A stretch of DNA of 5,531 bases from Deltaproteobacteria bacterium (GTDB lineage Bacteria > Desulfobacterota > Desulfobacteria > Desulfobacterales > B30-G6): contig JAFDAT010000254.1 of assembly GCA_019313725.1 (NCBI GenBank), positions 1 to 5,531 of the forward strand. Direction: 5' to 3'. The notes under the pieces were generated by a model that saw only the letters and a list, made by a program, of their open reading frames with translations, made no database searches and had not been told where the DNA came from. The first letter of the stretch is position 1. Every line of letters begins with the position of its first letter. Below are positions 1 to 5,531 of this stretch, in pieces. Both the position numbers and the translations under genes were made by a program.

Positions 1-408
1 TAAAACCTTGGTAAAGATTCCTTCCCTGGGCATGACGCAATCACCCACCTGTTGAAATATAGCGCAGCGCTTGTGGCATTCCTTTCCGATCTGAGTCACT
101 TCAACAATGGCTTCTCTTCCCAGTTTGAACCGATAACCTATCGGCAGTTCCCACAAACTTATACCTTCGGTTGTAATGTTTTCTGCAAAGTCACCAGCTG
201 ACACAGCAAGCCCCTTATGACGGATTTTATCAATACTCTCATCTGCCAGCAGGCTGAGCTGACGGTGCCATTTTCCTGCATGCGCATCTCCCTGCATACC
301 GAAATTTTCAACCAGGTTTACTGAAGAAATATTTCTTTTTTTAACACCCTTGGTTTCACTGACAGAAACCGCCTTTATACGGCCAATTATGTTCACTCCG
401 AATTTCAT
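1..408 (-). CDS. MOSC-domain protein, 3' part cut by window edge
   Basis: I translated this frame by hand; it is open for 136 codons from an ATG at 406-408 to the first base of the window, so the C-terminus is missing. It starts MKFGVNIIGRIKAVSVSET. A GDAHAGKWHRQLSLL stretch is followed by a GDFAENITTEG stretch, both typical of MOSC domains. Cysteines 111, 115 and 124 lie in ECHKRCAIF and GDCVMPREG, where MOSC proteins carry their conserved cysteine. MOSC domains (named after the Moco sulfurase C-terminus) are a family predicted to bind molybdenum cofactor and handle sulfur. In related anaerobes this type of MOSC domain is often followed by a MogA/MoaB-like domain, but the cut prevents checking that here. 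An AAGGAAG ribosome site lies a few bases upstream of the ATG. The gene begins 38 bases after the MoeA-like gene, so it is probably the third gene of the cofactor cluster. Confidence 0.85.
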   Translation of the reverse strand, partial: MKFGVNIIGRIKAVSVSETKGVKKRNISSVNLVENFGMQGDAHAGKWHRQLSLLADESIDKIRHKGLAVSAGDFAENITTEGISLWELPIGYRFKLGREAIVEVTQIGKECHKRCAIFQQVGDCVMPREGIFTKVL

Positions 409-446
409 CGTCTAACTTCCTTTTCATTGCGTTTCAGATTAATCGC

Positions 447-1478
447 TTATAAACCCCTGCCAAAGGGACAATGCGGATAGACACATTCCTGACAATCCTT
501 GCACAGCCCGCCATGTCCCATAAAGGAAAGTTCCTTTTTTCCAATCATTTCCCCGGCTAGAATACGAGGCAAAACAAGATCGAGTACGGTGGTTCTGTGA
601 TGCAGACCACATGCTGGAATTCCAAGCAAAGGGGTATTATCTATATAAGCGGTCAGAAACATTGCACCGGGTAGGACGGCAGCACCGTAATTGAAATCCA
701 CAGCACCGGCACGCCTTATAGATTTTCGGGTGACATCATCCGGATCAACACTCATACCACCACTAAGCAACAACAGGTCACAGTCTCCTGCCAGAAGCTC
801 CTTAATGGCTTGAACAATTTTGTCCTGATTATCGGGTGTAAATATGACACCCGACACTTCAGATCCCAGGGCCTCTATTTTTTCAGACAGAACAGGCGCA
901 AAGCGATCTTCGATCAAACCGTGGAAGACCTCATTGCCGGTTATGATCAGACCAGTTTTGGCTTTTCTAAGTGGCTTTACCTTCAATGTACCCTTACACT
1001 GTGCAGCAATGGCCGCTGCACGTTCCACCGGAGCCTGTTTCATCACCAACGGTATTGCACGGGTGGCCCCAACCACTTCTCCTTTTTTTACCAAGGTATT
1101 GTTGTGCAGAGTGGCACACATGACTTCATCAATCATATTGAAGGCAGCCAGAGAGGTGGTTTCCACTTTAAGCAGGCCGTCAAAAGCTGCATGAAGACCG
1201 ATTTTACCCTCTTTGGGGTCGTCCTCCCATACAACCCCATCTCCGGCAAGTGCCCTTGCAAGAATTGCGGCTGCCTGATTTTCATGAATCTCATCATCGC
1301 CTAAATCAATAAGATATAAATGGTTTTTACCCAGCTTTTGAAGCTGGCAGATATCGTCGTCACAAACCGTATGGCCTTTTCTGAAGGCTGCCCCTTTGAA
1401 CTCGCCAGGGCGAATCTCGGTTATGTCATGGGCCAATTGGGTTCCTACGGCGTTTTCCACTTTTATTTTTTTCAGCAC
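447..1478 (-). CDS. MoeA-like molybdopterin-binding protein with C-terminal cysteine cluster
   Basis: This 343-residue protein has a MoCF_biosynth (MoeA/MogA-type) molybdopterin-binding domain from about residue 173. It shows TGLIITGNEVFHG (175-187), then LLLLSGGMSVDPDDVTR (235-251), the counterpart of the GGxSxGxxD loop of MoeA, then GAAVLPGAMFL and LLGIPACGLHHRT. The N-terminal 170 residues are a shortened MoeA-like region rather than the full MoeA domain set, so it is probably not the housekeeping molybdate insertase. MoeA-family proteins bind adenylylated molybdopterin and insert molybdate; the exact reaction here is unknown. The last 18 residues hold C326, C329, C332 and C337 in a C-x2-C-x2-C-x4-CP pattern, suggesting a bound Fe-S cluster or zinc. 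The start is GTG, chosen because AAAGGAGA sits six bases upstream and an in-frame TAA lies just before it. It lies 39 bases after the FmdE-type gene in a likely operon. Confidence 0.85.
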   Translation of the reverse strand: MLKKIKVENAVGTQLAHDITEIRPGEFKGAAFRKGHTVCDDDICQLQKLGKNHLYLIDLGDDEIHENQAAAILARALAGDGVVWEDDPKEGKIGLHAAFDGLLKVETTSLAAFNMIDEVMCATLHNNTLVKKGEVVGATRAIPLVMKQAPVERAAAIAAQCKGTLKVKPLRKAKTGLIITGNEVFHGLIEDRFAPVLSEKIEALGSEVSGVIFTPDNQDKIVQAIKELLAGDCDLLLLSGGMSVDPDDVTRKSIRRAGAVDFNYGAAVLPGAMFLTAYIDNTPLLGIPACGLHHRTTVLDLVLPRILAGEMIGKKELSFMGHGGLCKDCQECVYPHCPFGRGL

Positions 1479-1484
1479 GGCGTC

Positions 1485-1492
1485 TCTCCTTT
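1485..1492 (-). promoter_or_regulatory. Ribosome binding site fixing the GTG start of the MoeA-like gene
   Basis: The minus strand reads AAAGGAGA, then six bases, then GTG at 1478. An in-frame TAA within the same Shine-Dalgarno stretch rules out a start further upstream. The first in-frame ATG is over 100 codons into the protein, so GTG is the only sensible initiator. Confidence 0.75.
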
Positions 1493-1517
1493 AGCAATGA
1501 TACAGCAAAGCAAAATT

Positions 1518-2204
1518 TCAATTGATGTGTAGCAGGTCGGTCTTGTCACGTTCTATCTGGGATTCCGTAATGCCTGTAACATTTGAGGGCGTCCAATCCA
1601 TTTCCGGCCATGTAACCTCGCGGGCATGCTTGAAATAACTTTCTTGTGAACACGGTTTACAAATATTCTTATTATTTCTGACAATTTCGCGGCCATCCCT
1701 AATGACCTGCCCACATAGCTGGCATTTTGTCTTATATCGTGTGGGTCCCGGCATATCCGCGTCTTTCACGCGAGCATCGACTTTCTGTACTCTAAACAGC
1801 ACACTGTCCGGCATACGTTTGTAAGCTTCCAATTGGCGGGCATGTTTTTTTGGAATTTCCGGTGCGTAAGCTTCTGCAAGGTCGCGGGATTCTTCCGTGG
1901 ACAGAACCCTGAAGGCCTTGCCGGTTTCAAGATTAACAAAGGTAGCCGCCATAATGCCGTAGTCCATAAATTTTAATGACCGGCGACCTAATTTAACACC
2001 GGTTGCGTATGCAACCGCATCGGCAGTGCAGCGATCCATTTCCACATAGACGATGAGTTTTTTAATCTGTTCGTGACAGGTAGGCTCATCGAGACCAATG
2101 AGCCTGCAACCGAGCATGGCCATGCGAACACCTACAACCTGGCCTGGGCATAAATGTCCGTGGGTTTCAGCAGATCCCGCCATTAGTGTTTCAAAATCCT
2201 GCAT
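1518..2204 (-). CDS. FmdE-family protein with C-terminal Cys4 zinc finger
   Basis: This 228-residue protein begins with an FmdE domain, named for formylmethanofuran dehydrogenase subunit E. The signature HGHLCPGQVVG is at residues 15-25, and VEMDRCTADAVAYATG follows at 54-69, then DYGIMAATF (81-89). His15, His17, Cys19 and Cys59 are the likely metal-site residues. The TGC seen in many FmdE proteins reads TGV here (Val70). A linker leads to CQLCGQVI...ICKPC with C161, C164, C182 and C185, a C-x2-C-x17-C-x2-C zinc ribbon like those of DksA/TraR. Such FmdE proteins occur widely in bacteria without methanogenesis, commonly beside Mo/W enzymes; the biochemical role is not established. There is no signal peptide or membrane segment, so it is cytoplasmic. 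The ATG start has an AGGAGAA site five bases upstream. It is the first gene after a ModE-like palindrome, which suggests molybdate-linked control. Confidence 0.88.
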   Translation of the reverse strand: MQDFETLMAGSAETHGHLCPGQVVGVRMAMLGCRLIGLDEPTCHEQIKKLIVYVEMDRCTADAVAYATGVKLGRRSLKFMDYGIMAATFVNLETGKAFRVLSTEESRDLAEAYAPEIPKKHARQLEAYKRMPDSVLFRVQKVDARVKDADMPGPTRYKTKCQLCGQVIRDGREIVRNNKNICKPCSQESYFKHAREVTWPEMDWTPSNVTGITESQIERDKTDLLHIN

Positions 2205-2222
2205 GTTTGTTCTCCTAAGAAT

Positions 2223-2246
2223 CGTTATGTTGATACTAACATAACG
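2223..2246. promoter_or_regulatory. Putative ModE-type molybdate-responsive operator
   Basis: A perfect inverted repeat: CGTTATGTT, six bases (GATACT), then AACATAACG. The 9-6-9 spacing and the outer CGTTAT/ATAACG halves closely resemble the ModE box upstream of the E. coli modABC operon, as I recall it. ModE is a LysR-like helix-turn-helix protein that binds such sites when loaded with molybdate. The right edge, read on the minus strand, ends 18 bases before the FmdE-type start codon and only six bases before its ribosome site. A bound protein would therefore sit over or just after the transcription start, which favours repression. No modE gene is in the window, so the regulator itself is inferred. 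In RNA the same sequence could fold as a hairpin in front of the ribosome site, an alternative reading. Confidence 0.6.
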
Positions 2247-2269
2247 GGTGATAAATTTTTTTTGGCACG

Positions 2270-2320
2270 GGCATGATGAGGGTACGGTCTAATAGGATGA
2301 AATAATATAAACATCATGCC
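2270..2320. repeat. Inverted repeat with 33-base loop at the end of the chaperone gene
   Basis: GGCATGATG at 2270-2278 is matched by CATCATGCC at 2312-2320, a perfect 9-base pair of arms overlapping the stop codon of the TorD-type gene. On the minus strand the second arm is followed by CGTGCC and then a run of A, not T, so it does not look like a factor-independent terminator. It could be a weak mRNA 3'-end structure or chance. Confidence 0.3.
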
Positions 2321-3003
2321 TGGACCGCTTCTAATCCCACAGAATTTTCAACCTCAGATTGCCATGAATCCAGCAATGCAGTTATCGTCTGAAGATCGTC
2401 CATCACAAAGGCTTTAGTTGCCCTTGCCAGATTTCGATAATAGGTTGTTTGGGCATTGTTCACGACGTTGTCTGCAAAATCAGATATCCAGGCACCTAAA
2501 TGATATTCGAGAAAGGATCGCTGCATTTTCAAATATTTGATAACGCCTTCTGCACTTCCCTGGTCCGTTGCCTCCATTTCTTTGAATATCAAAAAATGCA
2601 TGAATTCGAGTTCAGCGGCAATGTGATCTGGTGCATCTTTGAATTGGGCATCTACATCCAAACCGGAGGCTCGATACCATTTTTGAACATCTGCGGTGGA
2701 ATTGCCCATCACAACACCTTCACCTTCCAGGTATACAGAACCATAGGGCGGGGCCAGGAGGCTGAAGGGGCCTACAAAAAGCTTGGCATAATCGACTTTC
2801 ATAAGTTCAATGCCGTCCTTTTTGCCTATACCAACGGGTATATTATTTTGTTCCAAGGATTTTTCGCAAATCTCCTCCATACATTTTTCCAGTGTTCCCA
2901 AACTGTCGATGAGGCATTCATCAGGTAAGTAGAAAGCATTGGCCAGTAAACGATAGGTGTCAAATCTCAACTGTTCATACTCAATAAATTCTTGTGTCTT
3001 CAT
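2314..3003 (-). CDS. TorD/DmsD-family molybdoenzyme maturation chaperone
   Basis: This 229-residue, all-helical-looking cytoplasmic protein matches the TorD (TorD/DmsD/NarJ) chaperone family in length and motifs. YAKLFVGPFSLLAPPYGSVYLE (72-93) is the usual LFxGP...PPYxSxY block. DHIAAELEFMHFLI (126-139) is the conserved E-hxFMxxL helix, and FLEYHLGAWISDFAD (164-178) is the H-L-x-x-W helix. These chaperones bind the Tat signal or the apo-form of one partner molybdopterin enzyme until cofactor is inserted. The partner is presumably the catalytic subunit whose C-terminus lies at 4941-5531. Its position as fourth gene (A-B-C-D) fits operons such as arx or psr/dms types. The ATG start has CAGGAAAA upstream, a weaker ribosome site than those of the structural genes. 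A GC-rich hairpin lies in the 69-base gap before it, which may lower its expression relative to the subunits. Confidence 0.9.
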   Translation of the reverse strand: MKTQEFIEYEQLRFDTYRLLANAFYLPDECLIDSLGTLEKCMEEICEKSLEQNNIPVGIGKKDGIELMKVDYAKLFVGPFSLLAPPYGSVYLEGEGVVMGNSTADVQKWYRASGLDVDAQFKDAPDHIAAELEFMHFLIFKEMEATDQGSAEGVIKYLKMQRSFLEYHLGAWISDFADNVVNNAQTTYYRNLARATKAFVMDDLQTITALLDSWQSEVENSVGLEAVQA

Positions 3004-3036
3004 ATGTTTTCCTGGAGTCCAATAGATTATAGATTG

Positions 3037-3062
3037 CGACCGGCCCTTTACCGGGCCGGTCG
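3037..3062 (-). other. GC-rich intercistronic stem-loop between membrane subunit and chaperone genes
   Basis: CGACCGGCCC (3037-3046) pairs perfectly with GGGCCGGTCG (3053-3062) across a six-base loop, giving a 10-bp, mostly G-C stem. On the minus strand it starts 10 bases after the stop codon of the NrfD-type gene and is followed by CAATCTATAATC, with no T run. It is therefore not a classical terminator. Likely roles are protecting the 3' end of the upstream message or partial attenuation before the chaperone gene. Confidence 0.6.
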
Positions 3063-3072
3063 GAGGTTGATA

Positions 3073-4203
3073 TTATTCGGGCGCTTCAGTCAGATTCAGG
3101 AATCGTTCACCAAGAGAATAGAGCAGGAGCATGATACCAAGGGCAAACAAAAAGACTAAAAATTCCCAGATGCTTGGAAAATAATTTATGAACTCAGGAT
3201 ACTGCTCTGCTTTGGGACCCACCGGATGACTTTGTCCGGCCAGCAGGATTTCCATGTGCATGAAAAGTGTTCCTGTAAGAATTAAAGCAGATGCGGCTAT
3301 CTTGCCCCCAACGCTTTTGCGTACCGCTGGGAACAGCAGTAGAACAAAGGGTAGGAATAATCCCAAAAGTACTTCCGTATGAAGTCCACGAATAGCACCA
3401 AAGGCGTGTTCAAATTGGTGATATGCCAGAAATTCAGGCACAACTGTGGCCGATTCGATGGCAAACTTCAGCAGTGTAAAACCGACGACCACAGCTGTTG
3501 CGTAGGTGAAAATGAGGGCAAACTCATCATACAACTCTGTGGGAACACCGTTCCCGTTAAGTTTGTTCACGATAAGGCTGTAGAAAAGAAACAAAGCGGT
3601 TCCACTCATAAAAGCCATTAACAGACAATAAATGGACATCACCGGTCCGAAGTAGGTTACCCTGGACTCGGTAATACCGAATACAGACCCAATCATTAAT
3701 GGTGCAACCAAGGCCAGTATGAATGAAGCCGTGGCAAGCGCTTTGCTGAATCCGCTATGCCAATCACCCTTGTGCATCAATCCGAACTTGACGATCAGAA
3801 CAATGAGTTCGAGACCGTAGATTGCCCCCATCCACCAAATTGGCGATGAAAGGTTGGGTGAGAACATGATATAAATCATGTGAAATACATTGCCCAGTTC
3901 AAGACCAATCGATACGAATGCTCCGCATAGTGTCGCGATGGCTAAAAACACCAATCGCTTTGCAAAAGGTTCATATTTTCCAATGCCAAAAACAAGGGGC
4001 AGGGCAGCCAAAATTGTCAGGCCGGAGCTGGCCAGGGCCAGATAAATATATACCCCCAAAGGCAGTGACCAGATGACCACGTCGTTTGTATTGAACAATA
4101 CGTGACCGGTGGTAAACAATTTATATGTTGTAAACAGTCCAATCAGGATGATGATCCCCAGAATCGCCATCCAGATACTGAAAAGTCCCTTTTTCGCACT
4201 CAT
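3073..4203 (-). CDS. NrfD/PsrC-family integral membrane quinone-interacting subunit
   Basis: This 376-residue protein is very hydrophobic, with about ten predicted membrane spans by eye. They lie roughly at residues 8-28, 48-72, 84-105, 120-142, 152-174, 185-210, 228-248, 272-292, 300-318 and 342-366. Length, span count and the arrangement after a four-cluster ferredoxin gene place it in the NrfD/PsrC family, which anchors periplasmic molybdoenzymes and exchanges electrons with the quinone pool without heme. Acidic and histidine residues such as E101, H108 and the HQFEHAFGAIRGLHTE stretch are candidates for the quinone or proton path, but I cannot assign them. It starts at the ATG directly after the TAA of the Fe-S gene (no gap), with AAAGGAGGT inside the end of that gene, so translation is probably coupled. 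The name PsrC/NrfD describes the fold, not the substrate. Confidence 0.92.
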   Translation of the reverse strand: MSAKKGLFSIWMAILGIIILIGLFTTYKLFTTGHVLFNTNDVVIWSLPLGVYIYLALASSGLTILAALPLVFGIGKYEPFAKRLVFLAIATLCGAFVSIGLELGNVFHMIYIMFSPNLSSPIWWMGAIYGLELIVLIVKFGLMHKGDWHSGFSKALATASFILALVAPLMIGSVFGITESRVTYFGPVMSIYCLLMAFMSGTALFLFYSLIVNKLNGNGVPTELYDEFALIFTYATAVVVGFTLLKFAIESATVVPEFLAYHQFEHAFGAIRGLHTEVLLGLFLPFVLLLFPAVRKSVGGKIAASALILTGTLFMHMEILLAGQSHPVGPKAEQYPEFINYFPSIWEFLVFLFALGIMLLLYSLGERFLNLTEAPE

Positions 4204-4929
4204 TTAGATACCTCCTTTGGTCTGCTTGTACTGGGCCGGATTGAAACCCCGAATGTAAAATATATGAGGGTTGGTTCCGATCTGCTCCCGCAGTCTGAAT
4301 GGGCGGAATTTGCCGAGCAGTTTCGACACATCGCTGTTGGGATCTTTGATGTCACCGAAAACCCTGGCATTGGCGGGGCATGCTTCAGCACAACGGGGCA
4401 GCAAACCCTTTTTCACCCTGTGGTCACAGAAGGTACACTTTTCGACGACACCCTTGGACCTATTCGCAGGCAGGGTTGCGCCTCTCTCCGGGTTTTCGTA
4501 TGGCGTTTTTTTGGCACCGACCTTTTTGACCTCTTCTCTGGGTGAGGCTGTTCCGCCTTTAAGTAGAGAATTTTTATTTCTCCAGAACTGGTGTGGGGCC
4601 TTCCAGTTAAAGTAAATTACCCCGTAAGGACAGTTGAATTCACAATACTTGCAACCAATGCATTTTTTAGGGTCATGCATGGTGATACCATTGTCCAGTT
4701 TGTGCATGGCCTGGGTCGGGCAGCCCCTGACGCACGGCGCATACTCGCAGTGATTGCACAGGGTCGGAATGTAGTGATATCTGACGTTGGGAAAAGTGCC
4801 TACGGTTTCCGTTATCTTGTTGGACCAGTATATGCCTTCGGGAACATTATTTTCGTTCCTGCAGGCTATACTGCATGCGCCACATCCGACGCAGCGTTGT
4901 AGATCGATTACCATTGCATATCTTGGCAT
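4204..4929 (-). CDS. Four-cluster [4Fe-4S] electron-transfer subunit of a molybdoenzyme (PsrB/TtrB/DmsB type)
   Basis: This 241-residue protein has sixteen cysteines in four groups: C13/16/19/23 (CVGCGACSIAC), C58/61/66/70 (CNHCEYAPCVRGC), C90/93/96/100 (CIGCKYCEFNC) and C165/168/180/184 (CTFC...CAEAC). Each group should hold one [4Fe-4S] cluster, as in the B subunits of DmsABC, PsrABC and TtrABC enzymes. It would pass electrons between the membrane subunit and the molybdopterin subunit. There is no signal peptide (it starts MPRYAMVIDLQRC), so if the enzyme is periplasmic this subunit travels with the Tat-exported A subunit. The 64 residues between C100 and C165 are longer than in PsrB-like proteins and include a basic stretch, EEVKKVGAKK. 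The ATG start follows AGGAGGT by six bases; that site overlaps the stop codon of the A gene. The family is certain, the substrate is not. Confidence 0.95.
   Translation of the reverse strand: MPRYAMVIDLQRCVGCGACSIACRNENNVPEGIYWSNKITETVGTFPNVRYHYIPTLCNHCEYAPCVRGCPTQAMHKLDNGITMHDPKKCIGCKYCEFNCPYGVIYFNWKAPHQFWRNKNSLLKGGTASPREEVKKVGAKKTPYENPERGATLPANRSKGVVEKCTFCDHRVKKGLLPRCAEACPANARVFGDIKDPNSDVSKLLGKFRPFRLREQIGTNPHIFYIRGFNPAQYKQTKGGI
4210..4218 (-). promoter_or_regulatory. Ribosome binding site for the membrane subunit inside the Fe-S gene
   Basis: AAAGGAGGT on the minus strand encodes the last residues (KGG) of the Fe-S subunit and lies six bases before the next ATG. Stop and start are directly adjacent (TAA ATG), which supports translational coupling of the two subunits. 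Confidence 0.75.
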
Positions 4930-4935
4930 GCGTTT

Positions 4936-4942
4936 ACCTCCT
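4936..4942 (-). promoter_or_regulatory. Ribosome binding site for the Fe-S subunit overlapping the A-gene stop
   Basis: The minus strand reads TAGGAGGT: the TAG stop of the catalytic gene provides the first bases of AGGAGGT, six bases before the ATG of the Fe-S gene. This fixes the start and ties translation of the two genes together. Confidence 0.75.
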
Positions 4943-5531
4943 ATATTTTTTCGATTTTGACGCGTACACCGGCATGACGAACCGTACTGCCGCTAAGACG
5001 ATCGTAAACCGCAGGAATGACGTCATTGTTGCTGCCGCCCCGGGGAACTTTACCGAATTCCTTTGCTGCCAGAGAGCCGTATGCCCAGTGCCCCTGGCCG
5101 TAGCATTTGGCCACAGTGCCGGGCCGGATACCCTCCCACAGTTTGGCTTTGCAGGTCAGACTGCCTGTTTCTGAGGTAACCTTGATATCGTCACCGGATT
5201 TAATGCCAATTTTCCCGGCGTCAAGCGGATTGATCTTGGCCACATCCGCCCAAACTTCATCACCGGGGTCGAGATCCTTGAATTCATAATACCAGGTGCA
5301 GTTGGGGGTTCGGCCCTCCCGGTTCAAGCGGGATTTGTGATCAACAAAAATAAATGGAAACTCTTTTTGAGCGCCTGCAATTAAGGGCTCTTCATAATGG
5401 GGTATAAAGGCTGTTTCCCCCCGGGCCTGGTATTGGCAGACCTCCAGAACGTGATCGACCGTGGTATTGTGTTTTTCAGCATGCTTAGTAAGAGCGGCTT
5501 TTAGTGTCTCCCCGTAAAATTCAAATTTTTT
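4941..5531 (-). CDS. Molybdopterin oxidoreductase catalytic subunit, C-terminal part only (cut by window edge)
   Basis: The frame is open from the window's last base to a TAG at 4941-4943, giving 196 visible residues. I translated the part before 5327 by hand; it continues without a stop (KKFEFYGETLKAALTKH...), so the TTG at 5325-5327 is not a start. The visible part is the C-terminal molybdopterin-dinucleotide-binding domain of the DMSO reductase superfamily. It shows DHKSRLNREGRTPNCTWYYE, then GDEVWADVAKINPLDAGKIGIKSGDDIKVTSETGSL, then GTVAKCYGQGHWAYG and a final RGGSNNDVIPAVYD segment. This domain closes over the bis-pyranopterin Mo or W cofactor. With the B, C and D genes downstream it forms a Psr/Phs/Ttr/Arr/Arx-like enzyme. 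The N-terminal Tat signal, first Fe-S motif and metal-ligand residue are outside the window, so substrate and cellular side cannot be decided. Confidence 0.9.
   Translation of the reverse strand, partial: KKFEFYGETLKAALTKHAEKHNTTVDHVLEVCQYQARGETAFIPHYEEPLIAGAQKEFPFIFVDHKSRLNREGRTPNCTWYYEFKDLDPGDEVWADVAKINPLDAGKIGIKSGDDIKVTSETGSLTCKAKLWEGIRPGTVAKCYGQGHWAYGSLAAKEFGKVPRGGSNNDVIPAVYDRLSGSTVRHAGVRVKIEKI

Noticed and set aside
810..1304. Plus-strand open frames across the window, for example 810-1304, 2500-2928, 4102-4545 and 4875-5174
   Set aside because: All are antisense to well-supported genes and lack recognisable domains and consistent ribosome sites.
2262..2277. Sigma-54-like TTGGCACG on the plus strand
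   Set aside because: The -24 half looks good but the -12 GC is missing at the required distance (AT is found), and no gene lies downstream on the plus strand.
2205..2313. Search for a clear sigma-70 promoter or a molybdenum cofactor riboswitch before the FmdE-type gene
   Set aside because: Hexamers such as TATGTT or TATATT are present but without a good -35 at 16-18 bases. The gap is short and A/T-rich, with no complex multi-helix fold visible.
3026..3031. TATAAT on the minus strand as a promoter -10 for the chaperone gene
   Set aside because: The matching -35 position reads CCGGTA inside the GC-rich hairpin, so there is no credible partner element.
3037..3072. Factor-independent terminator after the NrfD-type gene
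   Set aside because: The stem is strong but the following minus-strand bases (CAATCTATAATC) are not a T run.
4200..4391. Short minus-strand open frame overlapping the end of the Fe-S gene
   Set aside because: It overlaps a clear gene in another frame and its translation has no recognisable features.
4941..5327. A separate 128-residue protein starting at the TTG at 5325-5327
   Set aside because: The frame stays open upstream to the window edge and encodes the expected continuation of the molybdopterin-binding domain; the TTG is an internal leucine codon.

Overview
The window is a compact block of genes, all on the minus strand. Read in the direction of transcription it runs from position 5531 down to 1. 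The content points to an anaerobic bacterium with moderate GC. The closest stylistic match I recognise is a sulfate-reducer-like member of the Desulfobacterota (former Deltaproteobacteria). That placement is inference from gene types: a complex iron-sulfur molybdoenzyme, a short FmdE-type protein with a C-terminal zinc finger, and a MoeA-like protein with a cysteine-rich tail. There is no rRNA or other marker to confirm it.

The upstream half (5531 to 2314) is a four-gene respiratory molybdoenzyme operon in the order A-B-C-D. It holds the C-terminal part of a molybdopterin catalytic subunit (cut by the window edge), a 16-cysteine four-cluster [4Fe-4S] subunit, an NrfD/PsrC-type membrane quinone-interacting subunit, and a TorD-type maturation chaperone. 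Genes A, B and C are almost touching, and strong Shine-Dalgarno sites overlap the end of the preceding gene. This is the layout of polysulfide/thiosulfate/tetrathionate/arsenate (Psr/Phs/Ttr/Arx-like) enzymes. The substrate cannot be read from the part visible here. A 10-bp GC-rich hairpin separates C from D.

Between the chaperone and the next gene lies a 109-base gap. It holds a perfect 9-6-9 inverted repeat, CGTTATGTT-N6-AACATAACG, at 2223-2246. In sequence and geometry it closely resembles the DNA site of the molybdate-responsive regulator ModE. It sits 18 bases upstream of the next start codon.

The downstream half (2204 to 1) is a three-gene set, each member tied to molybdenum or tungsten cofactor biology: an FmdE-domain protein with a C-terminal Cys4 zinc finger, a MoeA-like (MoCF domain) molybdopterin-binding protein with a C-terminal cysteine cluster, and a MOSC-domain protein cut by the window start. 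My reading is that a membrane-associated Mo/W respiratory enzyme is followed by a separately controlled, probably molybdate-sensing, set of cofactor-handling genes. The enzyme type is well supported. The regulatory model and the joint role of the last three genes are inference. No mobile elements, RNA genes or CRISPR arrays were seen.
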